From NCBI GenBank assembly GCA_905178155.1, contig CAJINV010000007.1, forward strand, positions 3,205,151 to 3,269,150: a stretch of DNA of 64,000 nucleotides, in the 5' to 3' direction. Each line of letters starts with the position of its first letter. Positions within the stretch are counted from its first letter, which is position 1. Source of the stretch: Amoebophrya sp. A120. Lineage: Eukaryota; Sar; Dinophyceae; Syndiniales; Amoebophryaceae. Shown piece by piece: positions 1-10,593 of the stretch. The notes under the pieces are model-generated. The model was not told where the DNA came from. It worked only from the letters and a program-made list of their open reading frames with translations, and made no database searches. The translations under genes were made by a program, and so were the position numbers.

Positions 1-933
1 CCTTGGTACTAGAGACGTGATAGGCAAAGACAACGACGGAAAATACAAAAATTTCCGGGCACGGGACTAGAAAGAGATGTGATGATTTTGAGGAATTCTG
101 AAACTGTTTTTTGCAAAGTCAAAAGAGCGCGGACATGATAGATCCACATAGAAATACGATCGGAAATAAGTAGTTGTGGTCCACACATAAACAGGATACT
201 CAGACGAGAGTCCCTGAAGTGCGCCTCGTTGTGCTGCCGGCGCAGGGAGTTCGTACTAGCTAGCACCTGCTCGTGCTCCCGAAAATAAAGCTTGTTATCA
301 ACGTAGACGACCACCAGTAGCATGTGGTCACCCTTTTTCTGGTTTTAACAAATGATCCTTCGGTACGCGATAAACCTGCAGTCGCGTGTTTTACAAAAAA
401 AAGCATCCGTCATGGCATTGTCCAAATTGCCTCAGTCAAGGCTTCGTTTCAAAGCACGGTGATGAAGATCATTCCTTTCATATGGCGTATGAAAGGTTGA
501 TACGCATGTCGTTTACGTTTTTAGCTTCACCATACCTTTGACCGATTAAAGAGGACAACAGTCGGTCAGCAGTACTTTCGTCGTTAGCATCTTCTCCATT
601 GCATCCGTCCGTCGTCGTGGGGCTTCAGGGTTGATGTGCTTGCGTCTTCTGTCAAAAGGGGGGGTTTCTTTTGTCAGTCGCAGAAGAATTGAAAATCAAA
701 ATTCGAAGAAATTTTTTCACAGGTCGAAACCCTTCAATCAATAGCATGCAGCATGTGAACAATTTCGCATTAACAAACAAGATCTGGTTGCGGGGTATAA
801 AAATCGCGGTACGAACATGGTCTTAGTCTAATACTGAGCTGCTGCGCAATTACGGGTAGTGCCGGTGGGCTCTACAACGACGACACAGGAATATAGATTC
901 CGAACTTTTAATTACTTTTCATCACCTGAGAAG
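1..933. other. Left-edge non-coding stretch
   Basis: I see no supportable gene here. A 104-codon open frame on the minus strand (9-323) has no recognisable motif and would be the only minus-strand gene in the window. The last 100 bases should contain the 5' leader of the calponin-homology gene that starts at 934. Confidence 0.5.
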
Positions 934-3308
934 ATGGCCGCTCGTAAGTTCAACGACGACGAGCGCCGGTTTGGCGATTCCAGTCCTCCGAAATTCGATT
1001 TTGCGAAGCAGGGGAGCTTACGCATCTCCAACGAGGCGGCCCAGCGGCTGGATTACAAACGGCGGTTGCAAGCGTCGATCCCCTTTATCGTGCGATGGAT
1101 CAACCACCTGAGTCTCCCCTTCGAGAACGTGGTGTTGCGCATGAAGTCCCAGGACGAGCGCCCGCGGCTGACGAACTACAATTTGTTTGAAGCACTGCAA
1201 AACGGCCTGCTCTTAATCGAAATACACGAGGCCACGAGCGGGGGCGGGACGGGCGTGGGAGACGACGCGAGCGGCGGGAAAACGTTGATTCGGGGAGTAA
1301 ACAAGAAACCGGTGACAAAACCAATCATGCTGAAAAACTTGGAAATTGCACTGAGGTACGATAAGTAGAATCGCTTCATCTGATCGCGACGATTTCAGAT
1401 TCATCTTGCCTAGTGCGGTTGAAAAAGTATAGAGAATTCATACGATTTTGTCTCTCCACAGTGCATGATCTAGAGATGACACCAATTACGAATCCCACCT
1501 TTTCCGCGGAAACGAGGGGAAACCAGATTTGAAGAAAACTCCAACACCAATTCCAGGTACATTTGGGGCCAGTGCGCTCGCGCGTCCAACATGTGCACGC
1601 CGTTAGATTTTTACCACGGTGAGGCGTCGAAGGTGCTGCCTTGTCTGCTCGAGATGATGGAGGTCTGGGTGTTCAAAAAGAACCGCATGATGATCAACCG
1701 CACGTTGCAGGACATAAACACGTTTTGTGGCCGGTACAACCGGGATTTTCTCCCCCGGACCGACGAGGAGGCGGCATACAACAACTATGACGACGACGGA
1801 ACAAATTCAAATACAAACGCAGCTGCGCAGCAACAGAACCGAAAATACGACCTGGACAACATGTTGGCCCCGGATTTCGCCGACGGGATCAACGTGGCGA
1901 TAGTGCTGACGTCGCTGGATTTCGTCACCGAGTCGGAGCTGCTGCCGAAGATGTACGGGCGGCCGCAGACGCAACAACAGTTCCTCTTCAACTACCGCCT
2001 AGTGCTGTACTTCCTGCGCAAGTGCCTGCCAAACATGCCGCTTTTGCTGAAAAGCCCGGTGGAGTGGTGTCGTCCGCCGTTGCCGTGCCCGGAAACACTC
2101 ATTCTGCAGCTGAACCTGTTGGCGCAGGAGGTCAGTTGCGATGTTTTATATCGATTTCTCTTTTAGCTTACCATTACCTAGGTTGCTAGGTTCCAATATA
2201 GAAGATGGCGCGCGTTTGATCTTGATGCGAGCAACGCGTCGACCTTGATGCGCGGCAACCCGATACTAGCTGCTCCTCATCTAACTATTGCTGCAAAAAA
2301 TCTATCACAGTCTATCGACAAATACCGGCACTACGCTCCAAGGATAATCGCCCGGGGCGAGGTATAGCATCAAAAAGCGTTGGCGTAGAGTGCGATAACT
2401 TGTCATGCTGTCTGGCGTAGCACAACCAAAGGTTAAGTGATCGCATTTAGTTCGTAGCAGTTTGTCTCGCAAGACGAGTGCGATGTCTGAAATTAATCGC
2501 TAACGCCAATGCAGCTTTTCTGTTTGATACGGGGGCATCCAATTTCGCGATGGGGTGAAGCTTTATCTTGACGACGCAAACGACCGAAAAAACGAGAGCA
2601 CCATGCTGCGAAACTTAATGACGGACTCGCAGCCAGACAACAAACTGGCTTTCACGGCCAGGTCCAGGGTATAGAAAATACATACAAAGACGGATAAGAA
2701 TATCACATCCTTTGTCATGCGAGGCGAGCATGAGAAAGGTGAATTTTCATGCAGATGATCAAACAAGAGACTTGACCAAAACTAAATGCACAGGAAGTCC
2801 AACGCGCAGAAGCGGATTTCCACTACTACTCCATCTCCGCACTATTCTATCCAAGAAAAAAAGTGTGCACTTAAGTGTAACTCTGCAGAAATGCAGAAAC
2901 ACAGTTACCCTTGTCATGCCAGACACAATTCGCGTTTCCACTAACTGGCAGAGCATGACAGGCTTTTCTTTGGTGCGCCAAGGTAGTTGCATTGACACAC
3001 ATTTTTTTTTCCGGGATATGTTTCGGTTCCTTGGAGAGTCCTGCCGACGCGAGGAACTGCGGGAAGCTATGGGGATGACAGCGCTGGTTCGCGCGCTCAG
3101 GGAGCAGTTCGGGTTGAGCAAAGAGGACGTCCTGACCGTCATGAACGCCAACTGCCCGGACGACTGGGTCAACGTGGCCGAGTTCGTCGCGTGTCTGGAG
3201 CACTTTCGCGAGCACCGAGACCGGGAAGCGGAGTGGAAGGTGGACACGGGACTGACAGCGGGACAACCATTCCCGAAGGACATCCCAATGCCGACAAGAA
3301 GACAGTAG
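934..3308 (+). CDS. Calponin-homology (CH) domain protein, three exons
   Basis: Proposed exons are 934-1355, 1557-2130 and about 3039-3308, giving 421 aa. The first in-frame ATG is 934. Exon 1 has a CH-like core (FIVRWINHLSL, then NGLLLIEIHEATSG, then VNKKPVTKPIMLKNLEIAL). Exon 2 holds a second CH-like stretch (DFADGINVAIVLTSLDF ... VLYFLRKCLPNMPLLLKSP), so the layout resembles the tandem CH domains of fimbrin/plastin-type actin-binding or axonemal proteins. The C-terminus (LREQFGLSKEDVLTVMNANCPDDWVNVAEFVACL) is helical and vaguely EF-hand-like. Intron 1 is GTACGA...CCAG and joins ALR|YIWGQ in frame. Intron 2 is unusually long (about 900 bases) and its acceptor is uncertain: 3038 is the only nearby AG in the right phase. 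CH assignment is fairly firm; actin or microtubule binding is inferred from the family. Confidence 0.65.
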
Positions 3309-4211
3309 TTCTAGAGTTTTCATTTGCACATTAAACAGTACTAGTATGTAGTGAGGTCACCGAACGGTTCTAACCAGGGAGTTTTCTTGACATATACCCT
3401 GAAAAACGACCGGCAGTTTTCAAGCGGCCGGAAGCGTTTTTTAACAAAAAAAATTTCCAATTATCAAGCGGCCCTGGCTGACCTGGCACCGAATCGCCAG
3501 CGGATTCTATCGGTCGCCGCTTGAAAAAACGACGCAGAGGAGCCAGCAAAAGGAGCGCCATTCTGAGGCGCCCGCCGCCTTGGTTTCTGGCGGTTTGGGG
3601 CGCCCAAAAAGCAGTGCGAAAAAAACGCGCCGAAAATCAGAACAGCGAAACAGCATGGCACGGCTGCGATTTCGGAGCATTTTGGGCGGCCGCGAAAGCG
3701 GCCGCATTTTCGCCGGTTTCAGAGCCTGGGAAGCTCTGCAAAAAGCGCCGGCTAGAAAAATAAAAACGCAAAAAAGCAAAAGCGTGCCAGACGTGCAAAG
3801 CCAATCCGCATGCTATGGGCCCGATTTTTCTTCGCTTTTTGGGCGCCCCCCGTGGCACCCGGATCGGCCCCATAGCATGGAGGCTGGCTTTCGGAAAGGA
3901 ATATTGGAAATCTGCCAAAATTTGTGACGTCTATCAAGCGGCCGCCTTACCGTGCGGCCTAACGTTACTCACGGCGGTATGGCGAGCCCAGAAAAAGCAA
4001 AGCCGCGGCCAAGGCGACGGCCGGCAAGAAAACGCCCACGACCTCATTACCTCCGCCCCGGCGGCTATATTTGGTACTACGTCAAGTGATTTTCGCGTTC
4101 CCTACTAGCTTTTGCGATGTGCAATTTTTCTTCCTTCAGTGACAAGACAGTTTTATTTTTTCAGTTTCTGCGTTGTGCGGGTTTAGATTTAGTTGTGCCC
4201 TATCTGTACAA
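3309..4211. other. Intergenic GC-rich repeat stretch
   Basis: There is no convincing gene. The sequence is built of short GC-rich blocks separated by A-runs. A TCAAGCGGCC-like word recurs near 3417, 3466 and 3931 and in reverse near 3513, and a strong inverted repeat lies at 3809-3878. The open frames on both strands here are by-products of base composition. The run TTTTATTTTTTCAG at 4151-4164 resembles a splice acceptor and could precede the gene at 4212. Confidence 0.5.
3809..3878. repeat. Inverted repeat, hairpin or MITE-like
   Basis: The arms CATGCTATGGGCCCGAT (about 3810-3826) and ATCGGCCCCATAGCATG (about 3862-3878) are reverse complements except at one base. The spacer of about 35 bases is GC-rich. 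The structure could be a small non-autonomous transposon end pair or a structured element. No flanking duplication was identified. Confidence 0.6.
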
Positions 4212-5099
4212 ATGAAATCGAGAGTCTTTATCGTTCTTCAAAAACCCAAAATCAGGCTCCAGGCGATCTACGTGGAGGACCTGCGGCGGCATTACGAGGT
4301 CGGGAAGCACTTTTTCGTCGCGCAGGCAGCGAACAAAAACGACACGGAACAGGACGACGACGAGTTTGAGCAGCGGGATTCGGACGAGCCGACCACGGAG
4401 GTGCTGGGTGTGCAGGTGACGTTCAGCCGGCTGCTGGAGGGGAAAACGTTCAAATCCTGCCACCTGTACACCACGGTGGTTCCCTGCGCAGACCAGTTTC
4501 GGTGTCTGCTGATCGTCCGGGATCTGACCAACATGAACATTCTGCTGAAAGTGGACGTGGGGAACCTACAAATCCACGGCTCCACCGTGCGAGTCCTGAA
4601 CCGCACCGCTTTGCGGAGAAAGAAGAACGCCGAGGGGCAGGCGGCCATCCACTTCGCGAGCGGAACCAAGGTGGGCGGCAACAACCAAAGTGGGGTAAGT
4701 GCCAAGGCCGAGCCGCAGAAGAGATTCCTGCTCGATGGCGAGAAGATCCCGGCCATCCCGCGGTCGGACTTCGCGGCGGGGCGGGTACCGAGTATGGGAT
4801 TCGCGTCCGGTACCGACTACCTGGACGCGCACCCGCTGCACACGCGGGAACTGTACGCGAACCTGGGCAAAAACCAGGGGCTGGACAAAAACAAAGCGTC
4901 CGGGGAGTTTCTGGAGATGACCATGAATTTCACCAAAAACTTGTACGAAACGCTCATCGTCGAGGAGCTCATCATCGCCTGCTCGAACACCGAATCGGCG
5001 GCGCAGGCGCTGCGGTGCTCGCGGTTCCTCGAAGAGCTCCGGATTTTGACGTACTTTCTGCCCATGCGGGAAAAGCTACCGGCGCTAAACATTTACTAG
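4212..5099 (+). CDS. Hypothetical protein, 295 aa
   Basis: This is a single open frame from the first in-frame ATG (MKSRVFIVLQKPKIRLQAIYVEDLRRHYEVGKH). I do not recognise the family. Visible features are an acidic low-complexity stretch (DTEQDDDEFEQRDSDE, about residues 51-66), a beta-rich middle (VPCADQFRCLLIVRDLTNMNILLKVDVGNLQIHG) and a helical C-terminus rich in Glu and Leu (TMNFTKNLYETLIVEELIIACSNTESAAQALRCSRFLEELRILTYFLP). Strong G/C third positions match the neighbouring real genes. An upstream exon is possible because a pyrimidine-rich tract ending in CAG lies about 45 bases before the ATG. No function is proposed. Confidence 0.6.
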   Translation: MKSRVFIVLQKPKIRLQAIYVEDLRRHYEVGKHFFVAQAANKNDTEQDDDEFEQRDSDEPTTEVLGVQVTFSRLLEGKTFKSCHLYTTVVPCADQFRCLLIVRDLTNMNILLKVDVGNLQIHGSTVRVLNRTALRRKKNAEGQAAIHFASGTKVGGNNQSGVSAKAEPQKRFLLDGEKIPAIPRSDFAAGRVPSMGFASGTDYLDAHPLHTRELYANLGKNQGLDKNKASGEFLEMTMNFTKNLYETLIVEELIIACSNTESAAQALRCSRFLEELRILTYFLPMREKLPALNIY

Positions 5100-5900
5100 G
5101 TCAATGGGCGGAAAAATGGACCAGATCTCGTGGAGAAATTTTACCAGCGTGATGATTTTTTCCCTAAAAGATCAAAAAATCTGCGTCGATCTTTGCTTTT
5201 TTTAGGTGAAGAATTTCTATTAACAAAGCAAATGCTTTATCGTGCTGAAATTAATAAACACACACTTCGAAGAAGCAGAATGCCATCCTGCGAAAGCGGT
5301 TATTGCTGTATAATTTGCAAATGAACGTGACGAGTTGCACATGTACCAAAACCAATCACCCCACTTGTACGATTTTATGTTGAGGCTGTGATGCCGTGAA
5401 AATAGAAATACTTCGGCTCTACCTGGTGCAGCTGCTTGCTACGCGAGCGTTGTTTCATTCCGTTGTTTGTTCCGTGCAATAAGTATTATTACAAGCCGTG
5501 GAGCGTAGCTTGGCGTTTTGTGTTTTGAGGTGAGCAAACACGACTTTCTGACGCACTGAAAAAGAAGTTAGTGTGTCTCGTGGCCTGGACGTCACATGCG
5601 GAACGAGTCTCAATGTCCTGGTGCCTTGTTGATCTGTTAAACGTCAGAGTTGTTCTGTTCACCTTGTTCTGCCACTGCCACGTTTCTCCTCCCAACTTCC
5701 TGATCTGTTAAGAGTTGGGGCAACTAGCCGTTAGTATATTTTTTCATATTTAGATTTCCATTTCTCTATGTGAGAGCAAGGGCAAGCGCAAAAATCGGTT
5801 GTCACACGACTTCTGGTGCACTTCCGCAAGGTCGTTGCGTAAGAGTAAGGAACGAGTGTACGCATTGTTCCTTCCGTACTTACCCACAACTTTCGCAACC
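5100..5900. other. Intergenic, nothing recognised
   Basis: AT-richer sequence between two + strand genes. The short open frames on both strands lack motifs and the codon bias of the neighbours. I see no RNA gene or repeat. Confidence 0.5.
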
Positions 5901-7334
5901 ATGCCCTTCACCACCACGACCTCGACCTCTACCACGAGCAAGCGGTTCGAACAGCGAACGCCGGGGGATGTAGTTCGCATCGATCGGTACAATGAGATCA
6001 TCAAAAACCGAAAACCCCGCCCACCCCCGCCCTACGGCTTGTCCTGGCGGGAGGCGGACCGGTACCTGGCCAAGGAGCAGAAAAAGACCGAGCAGCTGCT
6101 CGCACTGGACGACGTCGACCAGCAAAGTTTGCGGGGCGTCAGCGGCGACGCGCGGAGCGGCGGTACCGCGGAAGCCGCGTTTCGTTGTCCGCCCGGTCAG
6201 GCGGGAGGACCGACTCCTGGGGCGCACGTGCGAATACAGGTACTAGCGGAGTTGTTGCATGGCTGCAGGTGCAGTCAGGTGATTTGAATTTTATGATGAA
6301 GTGGAGATTGAAACTGTGCACCGAGATAGGTATCGGGTTTTTGTCATGTTGATGCAATAAGAATAAGCACGGATGGCACTTCTTGCATAGAGCTGTTTTC
6401 ACTGTTGCTTGAAACGAAGGAGAAGTTTTGCATGCCAAAATGACCTCAGGAGCCGTCGCTTGAGGAGGAGAAGCGGCCAACACAGCGTTCATGGGCGTCG
6501 AGGAAAAGCGAGAAGTACGAATCATGATTTCTTCTCTCCTGTGTTGCATTTTTTTTGCAGACGGGAACGGGATGGTGCATGAAATTGCGTAAGAACGCGC
6601 TGCAACCTTTGTAAAAGCTTTGAATAAATTCGTGTTCCATATCGCAGGTCCTCCGTCGGTTTCCGTGATAGTTCGTTGGATACAGACGGCAGCTTCGTTC
6701 CCATAATGGCAAGGAAACCGCTTTGGTATGTGAAGCCAAATCCTGGCCGGCAGGTAATTCTCCGGGACGATATTCTTCCGTTGAAGCGCAGCGAACCGAA
6801 ATATGGTAAGGTGTCGTCAAAAACAGCGAAACAGCAGGAAGCTGCCAAGAAGGAGGGGGAGGGCGGCGGGGGGAAACCAAAATTGCTGAAGTCCGAGACT
6901 ACCATGGAGCTGGCACGTAATAGTTGACTCCCTTGTGTTGAGCAGTGCGATTGTTAATTTACTTGGCCATTTTTATCATGGTATCGCTTAGGAGTTGCTT
7001 TTCATCATGTTCTTCGTGGAACAAAAATGGATATTGTAAAACAGAAACGCTGGACACAATCGAGCCCACCACGGCAGAGGAAATTCCCGAGAAGGAACGG
7101 CGGTACCTGCTGCAGGGATCCAGTTTCAAAAATTTAGACGAGAAGCAGGAATACATCAAAAACAGCTCGCAGTTCGAGTCCCGACTCCAAAGTCTGCTCT
7201 CCAAGCGCGAAGAGCAGGCCAAGCGAGTGGCGGCGCGGTTCCAGGGCGACTTAAACGCAATATCGGACAGGTGGGCGTTGAAAGCGCCGCCGTTAGACAT
7301 CCGGTATTTGATGGAGGGAGACATCACCTTGTAG
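5901..7334 (+). CDS. Hypothetical protein, multi-exon
   Basis: Supported coding blocks are 5901-6239 (MPFTTTTSTSTTSKRFEQRTPGDVVRIDRY...), roughly 6676-6916 (VKPNPGRQVILRDDILPLKRSEPKYGKV...) and 7045-7334 (QTLDTIEPTTAEEIPEKERRYLLQGSSFKNLDEKQEYIKNSSQFESRLQSLL...DIRYLMEGDITL, stop). The last intron is clean: donor GTAATA at 6917, acceptor CAG at 7044, joining in frame. The first intron's acceptor does not fit the phase of the 6676 block, so a small exon is missing or the splice is non-standard. The protein is charged, Lys/Glu-rich and probably partly coiled coil; the middle has a Gly-rich tract. No known domain was recognised. Confidence 0.55.
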
Positions 7335-8096
7335 ACAAGGCGGGGCGCCGCAGCTTCTCCTGTGGCCATTGCTTTGCGAAATTGAAATGATGCGCACTTC
7401 TGAATGTAAAAAAAATCTTCCTTTGTATGATTTAGAGCTCGTATAGTAAGCTTGTGGCCGTCGCCGTTCTTGCCCACCTGACCGTCGTCATGTTTCACAG
7501 TACTTCTTGTTTTGGCTATAGTTGCACTCGCGGCAACAAATTCAAATTGTACGACTTTGCTTGGCCGATTGAGCTTGTGCTTGTTGAAAAGGTGCCTGTA
7601 CGATGCAGATCCTCCCAATGTACCGTTACAACACCACGCACGGTAATACAACAGGATTGTCGAAAGTGCTTCCTCGCATATTGCAGTGATCCGGTGTTCA
7701 GATCAAAAGCAGGTTGCGCACAAGGTGAAAACGGTGAGCGAGGTTTTTCTTATCTGCCAAAGAGTGGTCATTGTCCGCTGCGAGTGTAAGAAGAGTGCGT
7801 TCATCTTCACCTTGAAATGGAATATTTCTGCCATGCAACTCCTGACCACGACTTCTATGTTGACTACCTTGCACGACCCTGCGTAATTATGCGATTTAAC
7901 CAGAACCACAAGTAGCTTACTTTATCCATTTTGAAAGATGCACCCTGTGGTTCTCGTTTGACCCTCCTGCGCGACGACCGCCTGACCGTCGCGCGCACGT
8001 CAGGTGGTGCGGTCCAGCAAGCCATGTAGAAACACACACGCATCTTCTCCTCAGAAGAGGGAACAAAACGACCTAACGTCGCATTCCGCCAGCAGC
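7335..8096. other. Intergenic, nothing recognised
   Basis: Open frames at 7454-7789 and 7686-7886 have weak codon bias and no family features. The 5' leader of the next gene should lie near the right end. Confidence 0.45.
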
Positions 8097-9889
8097 ATGA
8101 GTGCCTTTCGCCAGCGGCTGCGCTTCAGGCTGGCGCAACTGCTGATTCCGTGGGCGGCCACTGCGGGTTCGCTGCTGCCTGATATTGGGATTTGGTCAAT
8201 ATGTAGTTCTTTCATCCACCACAGGGGAACATCCTCATCACTCTTTGCCACCGCGCTTCTCCACTCGCAGACCAGCAAGTTGGCCCCGAGAACCTCCACT
8301 TCGTCTGCGACCAAAGTTTCTCTTGCGCAAAATGCGAAAGCTGGCACTGGTTCATCTAGTGCAGCGACGTCAAAATCCGAAGTCTCCGCGGCCCAGCACA
8401 AGGCCGCGGCCACCGCCGAGGGAATTCAGCTGGTTCCGGACTACACGCAGACCATGAACGCGGAAACGACGACACCAGCCCTGGTGTTGGACCGCCGACG
8501 CGACATTCTGCCTCTCGACGTCGCGTTTGGCTTGTCCATTGCGAAGAAATTCGTGGAGGAACCCGTCAAAACGGTCTTGCCGACGCAAGATTCCCTCGAC
8601 CTGGCCTACGGCTGCGCCGCGGTGTTTCTGCCAAAAACGGTGGTGGTCGGGGCGCCAACCGGATGTACGTCGGCCGGGAGATCCCAGCAAATTGAGACGC
8701 CGACGGGAGACGTAGAGAAACTGATTGACATACGTTTATTCTTCGTCTTGTCGACGAGACCCTGTCTTGTTATATGCTGAATGATTTATTAGATTTTGGC
8801 GAAAAAAATAGAAAATGCTATAACCACCACGTACACAGCCCCTCCAGACGTGGACCGAGCAGTGCTACCAGCTGAACGCGCCGAATCTTGTCATCACCGA
8901 CAAACGGACCAACGCCCTGATCACGCAAGCATGGACCAGACCCACCGGGTACACGAACATCGTGGATTTGACAGACTGCAACGGCAACACGGTGTACACG
9001 ATCCACGAAATGGTCTACAAGCTGAACGCCAACAGCGAAAATGCAAACACGGTGTACATGAAGTACGAAATTATCGCAAAGGGCGGAACCGTCGTCGCGG
9101 TGACGCCGTACGTGCCACTCTTCGCCGAGTCGTTCAAGTTGTTGGACCCTAGCACCGGGAAGACCATTGCGACTCTGGGGAAAAACGGCGCGTGGTCACC
9201 TTCGACGGTATGTGATACTTCCAGGTTTTTGATTCCGGTCTTACCTTTCAGGTCGTTAATTTTTGATTTCAATGACTGGCACGTGAACGTGAAGGGAAGC
9301 AATGCAATGCTTAGTTACTGCTTATCACCAATGAAATCTTGAGCTTGATGAACGTCATATTGAATATCCCAACCAGGCCTGCCCTGCGTACGAGAAGAAA
9401 TGGTACATCGCTTTTGAGACGGCCACTGCCGCGGGGAGCGGACGAAGCGTAGGTTTAACCACTGAGGATAAACGCTGGGTGGTCGCGGCCTTCATGACCG
9501 TCGTTGCAGTGCGCGACGAGGACCGGAACGCCGACGGCGGGGTCCAGTGGTCCGTCTGCACAAAACGGAGCATTGTGGTGGTATACAGGCGTAAAGTGAA
9601 GTCGCTAATTACTTATGTCATTATGGTGGAGATCGTGATGGGACATGCACAAACACTCGTCTTGTTCGTAGTACAGCGTTTGTGATAATTTGAAGTTTGC
9701 ACCAGTACGATCTCAACTACTTCATTTGCGAAAAAATTTCAGACCGTCATTCTGCTGTGTATCCTGCTCGTCTGCCTAGGAATGCTCGGGACCTGTTTCG
9801 TTGCGTTTCGGTGTCGGGAGTCGCTGATCCGTTTCTTCTTCCGCATGCAAGAACGCCTGCTTCCACGAGCGATGCACAAAATGCGGTGA
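8097..9889 (+). CDS. Membrane protein with LURP-one/tubby-like domain
   Basis: Proposed exons 8097-8711, 8848-9207, 9377-9580 and 9743-9889 give 441 aa, all joined in phase 0 at GT-AG sites. The N-terminus (MSAFRQRLRFRLAQLLIPWAATAG) is basic then hydrophobic, suggesting a signal or anchor. A Ser/Ala-rich linker follows. Exons 2 and 3 encode a beta-rich domain (QLNAPNLVITDKRTNALITQ ... NGNTVYTIHEMVYKL ... GGTVVAVTPYVPLFAESFKLLD ... KKWYIAFETAT) whose alternating strand pattern resembles the LURP-one/scramblase (tubby C-terminal-like) fold. Exon 4 is one transmembrane helix (TVILLCILLVCLGMLGTCFVAF) with a short basic tail. This suggests a single-pass protein with the domain on the luminal or outer side. 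The fold assignment is inference; the membrane span is clear. Confidence 0.65.
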
Positions 9890-10593
9890 TGGAAGGCGTG
9901 AGCAGATCCGGAAGTAGACGCTGGTCCGGCTTGTCGTTGAATCTCCTCCTGACATGCACTACACAATTTTTTCCCCCTGCGCTGGAACTACATTTGTACA
10001 TAAATAATATAGAAGTGAAATATCGGGCTTCTTGTTCTACACAACTTCTCTGTTCCGCTAGGAGCAGTACTGAAACTAGTACGCTCCGCCATCGCGACTT
10101 GGATCTGGCGATCCAGGTCTCCGATGGAGGCCGTGCTATTCCTCAGGTTGCAGAAGTCGGCTCTGTTCTGAGTAACCGAGAACAGGTCTTACAACTCTTT
10201 CACTGTCGATTGCGAAATGGTCTCAGCAGGAGTGAAGAAGTCGGCATCAGAAATGCACAGAAGTACAACTTGTCGTGCAAAAGGGTCATGCGATTGCGAG
10301 TGCTCGAATGAACTCTATTTTCGTCGGCTTTGAAGTTGTCGTGCTCGTGCGTCTCGTAAAGTCGTTGCGGCAGAATTCGAGATGGCCCTCGACGAAGATC
10401 GCTGCTCGTCGATTCTTGATTTGCGTGTAGTGTACGAATTGGCAATTACGTGCTTCATAAATGCTGATGAAATGCATATTGTGCTGCATCGCGACAGGAG
10501 GCTACGCTGACAGCGACTACAGCGACAAGTACTTACTAGCTTACTAGAAAACAACTTCAGGATATATATTCTTGAAAAGGACCGGCAGATAAA
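9890..10593. other. Intergenic, nothing recognised
   Basis: This follows the membrane-protein stop at 9887-9889. The long + frame at 9697-10311 is an out-of-frame read through the last exon and 3' region. No repeats or RNA genes were seen. Confidence 0.45.

Noticed and set aside
9-323. 104-codon open frame on the minus strand at the left edge
   Set aside because: No motif, no codon bias like the neighbours, and it would be the only minus-strand gene in the window.
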